A stretch of DNA of 64,000 bases from JBBIMP01 sp037444305 (GTDB lineage: Bacteria > Acidobacteriota > UBA6911), in assembly GCA_037444305.1 (NCBI GenBank), contig JBBIMP010000023.1, forward strand, positions 1 to 64,000. The letters run 5' to 3'. Positions 35,245-42,155 of the stretch are shown here, one piece after another (positions within the stretch are counted from its first letter, which is position 1; every line of letters begins with the position of its first letter). A model generated the notes under the pieces. The model ran no database searches. It worked only from the letters and a program-made list of their open reading frames with translations, and was not told where the DNA came from. Both the position numbers and the translations under genes were made by a program.

Positions 35245-35724
35245 TCACAGGCCGGTCGGCTGCCGTACCAGAGCGGCGAAGTTGAGGCGGGCGGGCCGCT
35301 TCATTCCGATCCGATCCCGCACGGGCACGATCTGCGTGATCACGCAGGTCGGCGGCCGCAGCGCACCTTTGTGGAAGTGCCGCACCTGCTGCGAGAGGCA
35401 GTCCCACAGCTCGGTGGCCGACTGCAGCGCGACATTCTTTTCCTGCAACGCCTCCAGCAGCGGCCTCACCTCCGACAGGGACCTGCTGAAGCACCAGATA
35501 CGCTCCACCAGGATGAGGTCGTAGGAATCCGGGTGCGCCAGCATCGCCTTGACACCTGGACGCTCCACCACCGGCCCGTGGCAACCGTCATCTTCAAACC
35601 GCGCCACGATCTCTATGCCGTGTGTCTTGGCGTACAGCTCAATCTGCTCGCGCTGCTCCTCGCAACAGATTTCGATATCGGTGTTGGGGATTCGAATGCA
35701 GTTCACATAGGTGATGGCTTTCAT
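35245..35724 (-). CDS. Degenerate serine-recombinase-fold protein B
   Basis: 159 residues from ATG 35724 (AGGAG 7 nt upstream), first gene of the operon. Same fold and same losses as protein A: AITYVNCIRIP replaces the YxRVST loop, EICCEEQREQIELYAKTHGI keeps the helix with the CC pair, then RPGVKAMLAH, ILVERIWCFSRSLSEVRPLLEAL and SATELWD. Cys stands where the first catalytic Arg of LDRLSRS would be. The C-terminal ~45 residues carry PPTCVITQIVPVRDR, unlike any recombinase. The two genes are tandem paralogues, 54 nt apart. Confidence 0.72.
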   Translation of the reverse strand: MKAITYVNCIRIPNTDIEICCEEQREQIELYAKTHGIEIVARFEDDGCHGPVVERPGVKAMLAHPDSYDLILVERIWCFSRSLSEVRPLLEALQEKNVALQSATELWDCLSQQVRHFHKGALRPPTCVITQIVPVRDRIGMKRPARLNFAALVRQPTGL

Positions 35725-35765
35725 CTTCTGTCTCCTTTTAGGGCTCGGTCCCCTCGCCTGCAATA

Positions 35766-35780
35766 GCACGCTCCGTGCCA
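35766..35780 (-). promoter_or_regulatory. Predicted sigma-54 (RpoN) promoter
   Basis: On the minus strand the sequence is TGGCACG, four bases, GTGC, then T. Against the consensus TGGCACG-N4-TTGCW only one of twelve defined bases differs. The GG and GC pairs have the required 10-bp gap. The start would be near 35754, leaving a ~30-nt leader with AGGAG before protein B. The element also contains GCACG-N3-CGTGC, an alternative reading as an operator. Confidence 0.72.
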
Positions 35781-36074
35781 GGCCCCGGGCCGCAAGCTAT
35801 CACTATGTTTTCAAATGGTTTATGACCGATCGATCCGCGGACAGGCCGTTGCGTCCCATGGCGTGAGTGTAAGAAAACCTTGCGGCGAGCCGGACAAAAG
35901 GGCCGAACCGAGGACGCAAATCACTATTAATGAATGGTATGCAGGCAGCAGCGGCCCGCTGTAAGGATTTCTTGCATCGTATTCGGCGCTGCGGGAATGG
36001 CGCGCCAGAAACAAAAGAAATGCAATGATTTGCAGTCCCGGATAGTCCCGCGCAAATAAAACTATCGCCTCTGC

Positions 36075-36095
36075 GGGATCCGGCAGCAGGATCCC
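36075..36095 (-). terminator. Possible terminator after the NtrC-type regulator gene
   Basis: GGGATCC (36075-36081) and GGATCCC (36089-36095) flank a 7-nt loop just downstream of the regulator stop. A TTTT tract lies about 17 nt further on the minus strand, so termination is only plausible. Confidence 0.4.
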
Positions 36096-36109
36096 CGGCG
36101 CCTGCACTA

Positions 36110-37474
36110 TCAGTCGAGGCCGTGTTTTTTCAGCTTGCTGTGCAGGCCGACGCGGGAGCAGCCGAGTATTCTCGCGGCGGCGGTGCGGTTGCCGGAGGTG
36201 TGGTCCAGAACCCGGATAATGTGCTCGCGCTCCAGTTCCGAGAGCGTCTTGAACCCATGGGCGCCGGCGGGAAGACGGGAACCGTTCAGCCCGGCAGTGA
36301 CCGCCGGGGGGAGCGACCTCCGGGTGAGCGCACGCTTTTTTTCGAGCACAACGGCGGAGGCGATGATGTTCTCCAGTTCCCGGACGTTTCCCGGATAGTC
36401 GTAACGCTCCAGGATCTCGAGCACGTCGTCTTCTATGTATTCGATCCGCCTGTCGTTCCTCCGGCAGTGCCGGTCGAGGAAGAAATAGGCCAGCAGGTCC
36501 ACATCCCCCTTCCGCTCCCTGAGCGGCGGGAGGTGGATGGAACTGATGTTGAGCCGGTAATAAAGGTCGAGGCGAAATCCGCCCGCCTCGATCATCGCCG
36601 GCAGGTCCCGGTTGGTAGTGGCGATGACCCTCACGTCCACGCCCCGCCGCTGCGTCGATCCCACGTGAAAGAACTCCCCCTCCTGCAGAACCCGCAGGAG
36701 CTTTGCTTGGTTGACCGCCTCCAGGTCGCCGATCTCGTCCAAGAAGAGCGTGCCGCCATCCGCTTCCTCGAAGAAGCCGGTTTTCTGCCGGTGGGCGCCC
36801 GTGAACGCGCCCCTCTCGTGGCCGAAGAACTCGGAGGCGAACAGGTCGGCCGCGTGCTCCGCCATATTGACCGCAATGAAGGGCCCGGCAGCGCGAGGAC
36901 TGGCGCGGTGGATGGCGTGCGCCACCAGCTCCTTTCCGGTTCCGCTCTCCCCCTGGATGAGAACGTTGTTGCCGCTCCGCGCGATCTGCTCCAGCCTTCC
37001 GAGGATGCGAAGCAGGGCCGGATCGCGCGTGACGATTCCGTGGAAGCCGGCCTCGTGTCTCAGCTTTTCCTGGGCAATCTCCCCCCGCAGCCGGGAGACC
37101 TGGCCGCGGAGACGGCTGTGCTCCAATGCGCGTTCCATGGAGGTCAGGAGCCGGTTTTTGTCCACGGGCTTGCAGATGTAGTCGTAGGCTCCCAGCTTCA
37201 TGGCATCGACCGCGAGCGAAACGTCCTCCACCCCGGTAATCACGATCACCCCCAGGTCATGTTTCTCGCGGACGTACCGGAGAATGTCCCGGCCCGTGAC
37301 CGTGGGCATATCCATGTCCAGGAGGATCAGGTCGAAATCACCGCCGTCAATCACACTGAAGGCGCGGCTGCTGTCCTGGAGCGTCTCCACTTCGAAGCGG
37401 CCGTCCTGGGCGAAGAACACGAGGAAGTGGTTCAGGACGGCCTCGTTGTCGTCGATGATGAGGATGCGGTTCAC
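36110..37474 (-). CDS. NtrC-family sigma-54-dependent response regulator
   Basis: 454 residues from GTG 37474, which overlaps the kinase stop by 4 nt (GTGA). Receiver ~1-118 (IIDDNEAV, phosphoacceptor Asp53 in LLDMDMP, Lys102 in CKPVD). AAA+ domain ~145-380 with GESGTGKE (175-182), GAFTGA sigma-54 loop (222-227), GTLFLDEI and the arginine-finger region. The C-terminal Fis-type HTH is NRTAAARILGCSRVGLHSKL. It activates sigma-54 promoters when phosphorylated. The nearest sigma-54 promoter in the window is 330 bp away, in front of the recombinase-fold/HdrD-like operon, the obvious target. Confidence 0.93.
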   Translation of the reverse strand: MNRILIIDDNEAVLNHFLVFFAQDGRFEVETLQDSSRAFSVIDGGDFDLILLDMDMPTVTGRDILRYVREKHDLGVIVITGVEDVSLAVDAMKLGAYDYICKPVDKNRLLTSMERALEHSRLRGQVSRLRGEIAQEKLRHEAGFHGIVTRDPALLRILGRLEQIARSGNNVLIQGESGTGKELVAHAIHRASPRAAGPFIAVNMAEHAADLFASEFFGHERGAFTGAHRQKTGFFEEADGGTLFLDEIGDLEAVNQAKLLRVLQEGEFFHVGSTQRRGVDVRVIATTNRDLPAMIEAGGFRLDLYYRLNISSIHLPPLRERKGDVDLLAYFFLDRHCRRNDRRIEYIEDDVLEILERYDYPGNVRELENIIASAVVLEKKRALTRRSLPPAVTAGLNGSRLPAGAHGFKTLSELEREHIIRVLDHTSGNRTAAARILGCSRVGLHSKLKKHGLD

Positions 37475-38937
37475 GTAGCCCTCCCGCCGATGGGGAATAT
37501 GTAACGAAAGGTCGCGCCCTTGCCCTGCGAGCTGTCCACCTCGATCCGGCCGCCGTGCTGTTGCACGATGCCGTAGGTGATCGACAGGCCCAGCCCTGTC
37601 CCGCCCGCGCGTTGCCGGGTCGTGAAAAACGGATCGAAAAGCCGGGCCTGAGCCGCTTCGTCGATTCCCGGGCCGTTGTCCTTGATGGCCACCCACACCT
37701 TGGGCGGAAAGGTGACAGCGCGCGTCGTGATCTCGATGGCCGGGTCGGGGGAGCCGGCGAGCGCGTCCGCGGCATTGATCAGCGTGTTCACGATGACCTG
37801 GCCGATGCGGTTGGCGCTCCCCTTGAAGGTCGGCAGCCGTGGATCCAGGTCTTCGACGACGCGGAAGTGCTTGATGCGGTTGTGCACTAGGCGCCTCGAC
37901 GATTCGATCACAGCGTTGAGGTCGACATCGTCCTCCAGCAACCCTTCGTCCCGCCGGGCGAAGATCCTGAGATCGCGGACGATGTCGCGGATGCGCGTCA
38001 CGCCGTCGACCATATCGTCCAGCAGCGCCGGGGCGTGCTTGCGGAAGAAAGGATACTTCAGCCGCGCGACCGTCAGCTCCGGGTTGCGCCCGGCCTCTTC
38101 GTCCAGCAGCGGAAGGATGTCGTCGAAGCTCTCGCGCACTATCTGCATGTTGCCGCCGATGAACTGCACCGGGTTGTTGATCTCGTGCGCTATGCCGGAG
38201 ACGAGCTGCCCGAGCGAGGCCAGCTTCTCCGACTGGATGAGCTGGCTCTGCTGGTTGAGCAGCTCGTCGTTGGCGCGGCGCAGCTCGTGGGACTTGGCAT
38301 CGAGCAGGTCCCAGGCTTCCACCAGCTCCTGCTCGCGCCTGCGCAGGCTGGTGACGATCGAGGTTGTGATCCAGATGGTGACGAACAAGGTGACGAAAAA
38401 GACCAGGGCCACTGTCCCGATGAAGCGGACGTCCTGGTGCCGGGGAACCGGGTGGAGCGCACGCAGGTTCACGTGCGGGAGCACCTCGTGGTACTCCAGC
38501 AGGACAACCCCCATGAACATGCCGAACGCCACCAGGCCGAAGGCGTAGACCTCGGCCCGCGACAGCAGGATGCTGCTGATGATGGCGTGGAAGAGGTAGA
38601 AGAACAGAAGAGGATTTTCGATCCCCCCGGCGAAGTGGATGAGCAGGCTCAGGGCCAGCGTGTCCAGGTAGGTCTGCAGGATGGCCTCGGTTCGATTGGT
38701 GCCGGAACTCCTCCCTCCGCGGGCCTTCTGCCGCCGGTGCCCGAAGAAGAAAACCGTGTTGTAAAGGCCGATCACCGCGGCCACTGTGAGTGTGCCCGCG
38801 CGGGAGAAACTCACCCCCAGGAGATCGTGAGCGAAGAAGATCGAGGCTGCCAAGCCGGCCAGGAAGACCCAGCGGATGTTGACGAACCACCAGAGGCGGA
38901 ATTTGAGTTCTTCTTCTCTGAGCGATCGACTCGACAT
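37471..38937 (-). CDS. Membrane sensor histidine kinase
   Basis: 488 residues from ATG 38937. The first ~200 residues contain five to six hydrophobic helices (for example WVFLAGLAASIFFAHDLL, NPLLFFYLFHAIISSILL, TVALVFFVTLFVTIWITTSI) with no obvious periplasmic sensor, so the signal is probably read in the membrane. A coiled linker leads to the phosphoacceptor SGIAHEINNPVQF (His251) and a HATPase with N (NTLINAADAL), DNGPGID (G1) and GGTGLGLSIT (G2) boxes. The pair overlaps the regulator by 4 nt. The NtrB/ZraS-like HisKA (HEINNP) fits an NtrC-type partner. Confidence 0.92.
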   Translation of the reverse strand: MSSRSLREEELKFRLWWFVNIRWVFLAGLAASIFFAHDLLGVSFSRAGTLTVAAVIGLYNTVFFFGHRRQKARGGRSSGTNRTEAILQTYLDTLALSLLIHFAGGIENPLLFFYLFHAIISSILLSRAEVYAFGLVAFGMFMGVVLLEYHEVLPHVNLRALHPVPRHQDVRFIGTVALVFFVTLFVTIWITTSIVTSLRRREQELVEAWDLLDAKSHELRRANDELLNQQSQLIQSEKLASLGQLVSGIAHEINNPVQFIGGNMQIVRESFDDILPLLDEEAGRNPELTVARLKYPFFRKHAPALLDDMVDGVTRIRDIVRDLRIFARRDEGLLEDDVDLNAVIESSRRLVHNRIKHFRVVEDLDPRLPTFKGSANRIGQVIVNTLINAADALAGSPDPAIEITTRAVTFPPKVWVAIKDNGPGIDEAAQARLFDPFFTTRQRAGGTGLGLSITYGIVQQHGGRIEVDSSQGKGATFRYIFPIGGRAT

Positions 38938-39159
38938 GCAAGCTCCGGACCGGCAGTCCTGCGCTGAGGGCAATGCGCCGCGAAAGCCTGGGAGCCGAGT
39001 CGCGGAGGGAGCGGAAACCCTCCTCTCGGTGCAACCAAGAGAATAGCACAGCTCGATGAAAAGGGCATTTCGAAAGGCGGGGAGATCAGTCCTTCGACGG
39101 GCTGGAATTGGGCGGTTTCTGCGTCCCGGGAAGGGGTCGCGGAGGCTTTTTCCCTGCCG

Positions 39160-39840
39160 CTAGGCAAGCATCCGCTCCCGGGCCAACCGGCGGCCGGTTG
39201 CGGTATGGAGCTTCTTTTCAATAAGGCTTTCCCGTGCAGGCCGGTCGAGCAAAGATCTGCGCTGCAGCAACTTGAACAGGTTCACCGCATCCCGGACGAT
39301 CCTTCCATCCGCCTCGGCCGAACCGTTCGACTCGCCGCCGCCCGACAGGATATGGCAGACCCGGTCGATCACTTCCCCCTCGGTTCCCAGCTCCAGCAAA
39401 ACGGCGCACGCCTCTTCCTCGGATCCCGGTTCCGCAAGGTTCGCCAGCATCGCCGCGGCAATCACCACCTTGGGCTCGCCGCCCTCCTCCGAGTTGATCT
39501 CTTCGGCCAGCTCGGCAATCTCCAGGCACTGCTGCAGCCGGTCATTCTCGGGTTTTAACGACCTGCGCACGACCGCCAATAGCCGGTCGCGATACAGCGC
39601 GCTCAGATTCTCTCCTTCGAACATCTCGGGCATGCAGGTTTCGGCGTACTTGCAGTACTCCAGGCAGCCCAGGTTGCGCTTGGGATTCAAAAAGCGGTGG
39701 CCGCACCTGCAGGTGCGCTTGGCGTCATCCTTCCAGAATTCGACCGGCTTGCCGCAACTGGGGCACTTGACGTCGTAGATGTCGTCCGGCTTCCAGAACA
39801 TGGTGTTCTGTCCCGGACAGCGGAGATCGTTCTGGCTCAC
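39160..39840 (-). CDS. Zinc-ribbon protein with a degenerate HD-like helical domain
   Basis: 226 residues from ATG 39840. The N-terminal ~70 residues hold CPSC and CRC pairs in a ribbon (VKCPSCGKPVEFWKDDAKRT), then GCLEYCKYAETC, another Cys cluster. The rest is helical and resembles the C-terminal part of HD-domain phosphohydrolases (VVIAAAMLANLAEPGSEEEA, DRVCHILSGG, DGRIVRDAVNLFKLL), but no HD metal pair is visible, so enzyme activity is doubtful. Similar proteins lie beside redox genes in anaerobes. A TTGAC-N4-GTCAA box starts 59 bp upstream and may control it. Confidence 0.65.
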   Translation of the reverse strand: MSQNDLRCPGQNTMFWKPDDIYDVKCPSCGKPVEFWKDDAKRTCRCGHRFLNPKRNLGCLEYCKYAETCMPEMFEGENLSALYRDRLLAVVRRSLKPENDRLQQCLEIAELAEEINSEEGGEPKVVIAAAMLANLAEPGSEEEACAVLLELGTEGEVIDRVCHILSGGGESNGSAEADGRIVRDAVNLFKLLQRRSLLDRPARESLIEKKLHTATGRRLARERMLA

Positions 39841-39898
39841 GGCATCACCTGATTGAAATTTCTGAACCCATTGTACTCCTGGAGCCGGGCTGAGGGAT

Positions 39899-39912
39899 TT
39901 GACTTAGGTCAA
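39899..39912. promoter_or_regulatory. Crp/Fnr-type operator TTGAC-N4-GTCAA in the divergent region
   Basis: The same 5+5 inverted repeat as at 31708-31721, here with spacer TTAG. It lies 20 bp upstream of the -35 of the HEAT/cyclophilin gene (centre about -62 from the predicted start, a class I position). It is also 59 bp before the zinc-ribbon gene on the other strand. Confidence 0.75.
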
Positions 39913-39932
39913 TCCCCAGGAGGCATACGCAA

Positions 39933-39961
39933 TTGACCTCGAAATCTCGATCTTCTATGGT
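39933..39961 (+). promoter_or_regulatory. Predicted promoter of the HEAT/cyclophilin gene
   Basis: TTGACC at 39933-39938, 17-bp spacer, TATGGT at 39956-39961, 38 bp before the ATG. Confidence 0.65.
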
Positions 39962-39999
39962 AGGAGGCTGTAATCTCCTTCCTGAGGAGAGAAAAAATC

Positions 40000-41856
40000 A
40001 TGCCTCTGATTTGGCCGCTGATTCTTGTCATCCTCCAGCTTCCGCTGACCAGAGCAATCCTGGAGGCCGAAGACGCACGAAGCCGCAATATCGAGGTTTA
40101 TGCCGAAGCGCTGCAAAGCGATCAAACCGAAGCCCGGAGACTCGCCATCCGGGCGCTCGGGCGCTTGGAACGTCCCGAGCTGGCGCATCACATCATCCCC
40201 TTCCTGGATGCTGCTGAACCGTCGCTTCGCGCGGAGGCGGTCAACTCGCTGGGCCAGATGCGCGCAGATGTGGAATTGCTCTCCACGTTCAAGACAGAAA
40301 CGGCGCCGGCGGTAAGGGCGGTCTACTACCGCACGATGGCAAGGCTGCCCAAGGCGGACGAAGTCCTGCTCATCAAGGGATTGGAAGAGGCGGATCCGGT
40401 TGTACGGGAGGGCGCCGCCAAGGGTGTCGAAACGCTTTATCGCCTGAACGCCCGGAAGGGATTGAAGCCCCCGCTCCATTCGCTTCAGGCAATGCGCAAA
40501 GCGTTCCGGGAAAATTCCGATCCTTTGCTGCGCAGGCTCCTGCTGCTGGCGCTCAACTCTGTGGGCGACGCCGATCCCTCAGTCATCGAGGCGGCCTTCG
40601 GTGATTCCGATCCACAGGTCCGCCGACTGGCGGTCATCGCGACAAAGCGATGGCGTGACGATCCATCCCCCATGGTCCGCTACGAAGCGCTGCGCCTGGC
40701 GCCCTCATGCGATCGAGCCGCTGCCGCTTTGGCAGATCCCAGCCCCCACGTCGCGCTGCTGGCCGTAGACCTGCTCGGCAACGGCTGCCCGGCGGATATT
40801 CTCGAAAACATCGTCGACCGGTCCAACGATTGGCGCCGCCAGGCAAGGGCGCTGGTCTCGCTCAGCAGGGTCGGTCCGGATTCTGCTGCAGAGCGGCTGG
40901 AAAGGTTCGCGCGGCATGACCGGTGGCAGGTTCGCGCCTATGCGGCTGCGGCGGCAAAGGTGTTGAAAAACGAACAGATACTCAAGAGCCTCCTCGAAGA
41001 CAAACACGCGGGAGTGGCGACCGCTGCGCTTGAAAAACCCGAGGATGCCGTGCGGATGCTGCGCAATCCTGACTACGGCCTCATCATGCGCGCAGCCGAT
41101 TGTCTCAAGGGCTGGGCGGAAGGCCGGTCCGCCGTGCCGGAACTGATGGCGGCTCTGGAGCGGATCACAGCCGAAAGGAGCGATACTTCGCGCGATCCTC
41201 GCCGCGCGATTCTCGAGCGCCTGGCGGAATTCGGCGGCCGGGAGATCATCGATGGAATCAAGCCATTGCTGAACGATTTCGACCCGGTCGTTGCGCAGCT
41301 GGCAGCGAAGATCATTTCTGAAAAAGGGGGCGAGCCGGTCTCTGCGCAGCCAACGCATCTGTCCACAAGACCGGTGCCGCCTCAGAGCCTGATCGACAGC
41401 CTCCGCGGGGCTGCGGTTAGAATTCGCATGGCTGAAGCCGGACCTTTCACCATGGAGCTGCTCATGGATGTGGCGCCGGTGCTGGCCTCGTCCTTCGTTC
41501 AGCTGGCCGAGAGCGGCTATTATACGAACCTGACCTTTCACCGGATCGTCCCCAATTTCGTCATCCAGGGGGGCAGCCCCGGCGCCAACGAGTATGTCGG
41601 CACCGCCGGTTACTTCCGCGACGAACTGGGGCTGGTTTCGCACACACGCGGCACGGTCGGCCTTTCCACGCGCGGTAGAGACACGGGGGACGGGCAGATA
41701 TTCATCAATCTGGTGGACAATTTCAGGCTGGACCACAACTACACGGTCTTCGCCCGCGTCGTGGAAGGGATGGAAAACGTGGATCGCATCCAGGAAGGGG
41801 ACACGATCGAAGCCATCGATGTCATCCGCCGCAACAATGCGCCGGGAAAACACTGA
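40000..41856 (+). CDS. HEAT-repeat protein fused to a cyclophilin (peptidyl-prolyl isomerase) domain
   Basis: 618 residues. A short hydrophobic start (PLIWPLILVILQLP) may be a signal or membrane helix. Then ~430 residues of HEAT-like repeats (ARRLAIRALGRLERPELAHH, LRAEAVNSLGQMRADVE, VRRLAVIATKRW). From ~470 to the end is a cyclophilin: TMELLMDVAPVLASSFVQLA, YYTNLTFHRIVPNFVIQGG (catalytic Arg and FxxxQ), GDGQIFINLVDNFRLDHNYT and VFARVVEGMENVDRI. Export would place the isomerase in the periplasm. The fusion is uncommon. Its promoter lies beside a putative Crp/Fnr box, linking it to the redox regulator. Confidence 0.85.
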   Translation: MPLIWPLILVILQLPLTRAILEAEDARSRNIEVYAEALQSDQTEARRLAIRALGRLERPELAHHIIPFLDAAEPSLRAEAVNSLGQMRADVELLSTFKTETAPAVRAVYYRTMARLPKADEVLLIKGLEEADPVVREGAAKGVETLYRLNARKGLKPPLHSLQAMRKAFRENSDPLLRRLLLLALNSVGDADPSVIEAAFGDSDPQVRRLAVIATKRWRDDPSPMVRYEALRLAPSCDRAAAALADPSPHVALLAVDLLGNGCPADILENIVDRSNDWRRQARALVSLSRVGPDSAAERLERFARHDRWQVRAYAAAAAKVLKNEQILKSLLEDKHAGVATAALEKPEDAVRMLRNPDYGLIMRAADCLKGWAEGRSAVPELMAALERITAERSDTSRDPRRAILERLAEFGGREIIDGIKPLLNDFDPVVAQLAAKIISEKGGEPVSAQPTHLSTRPVPPQSLIDSLRGAAVRIRMAEAGPFTMELLMDVAPVLASSFVQLAESGYYTNLTFHRIVPNFVIQGGSPGANEYVGTAGYFRDELGLVSHTRGTVGLSTRGRDTGDGQIFINLVDNFRLDHNYTVFARVVEGMENVDRIQEGDTIEAIDVIRRNNAPGKH

Positions 41857-42128
41857 TCCAAGCGATCCGAAAAGCAACATCTTCCGCCGGCAAACGCACC
41901 CATTCCGGCCCTTTTCTTGTTCCGGCCCGCTCCCCGCAGTTTGGATGGCGTTGCTCGGTACTGATACACAGCACCATGCCAATAAACCATGCCGTGCGCT
42001 ATCGTCCGTGACAGCGGCTCATTATCGACTCCGGTTGGCAAACAGTGGCGAACTTGCGGGTCGGCTGACGATCTTTGCGTTACAGTTCTTCCCGAAAGCC
42101 AGGTTGCTTCGATCTCCCCTTTCTGGTA

Positions 42129-42155
42129 CATTATGGAAACTAAAATTCCATAATG
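42129..42155 (+). repeat. Inverted repeat overlapping the start codon of the DUF4143 ATPase gene
   Basis: CATTATGGAA (42129-42138) and TTCCATAATG (42146-42155) are perfect 10-bp inverted arms around a 7-nt AT loop. The ATG start (42153-42155) is the last three bases of the right arm. It fits a dimeric repressor operator or an RNA hairpin that hides the start codon. Confidence 0.8.

Larger units (their letters stand above)
35725..36109. other. Intergenic region upstream of the sigma-54 operon
   Basis: 385 bp. It contains the sigma-54 promoter (35766-35780), a TGCAA-N4-TTGCA inverted repeat at 36021-36034 that could be an enhancer site, and a hairpin at 36075-36095 next to the stop of the NtrC-type regulator. 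A small reading frame on the minus strand (35820-36107) has no ribosome site or recognisable family, and I do not accept it. Confidence 0.6.

Noticed and set aside
35820..36107. 95-codon minus-strand frame between the sigma-54 operon and the regulator
   Set aside because: No ribosome site, no family resemblance, and it covers promoter and hairpin elements.
37475..39049. N-terminal extension giving a 979-residue frame before the NtrC-type regulator
   Set aside because: It is the +1 shadow of the histidine kinase gene; the real start is GTG 37474.
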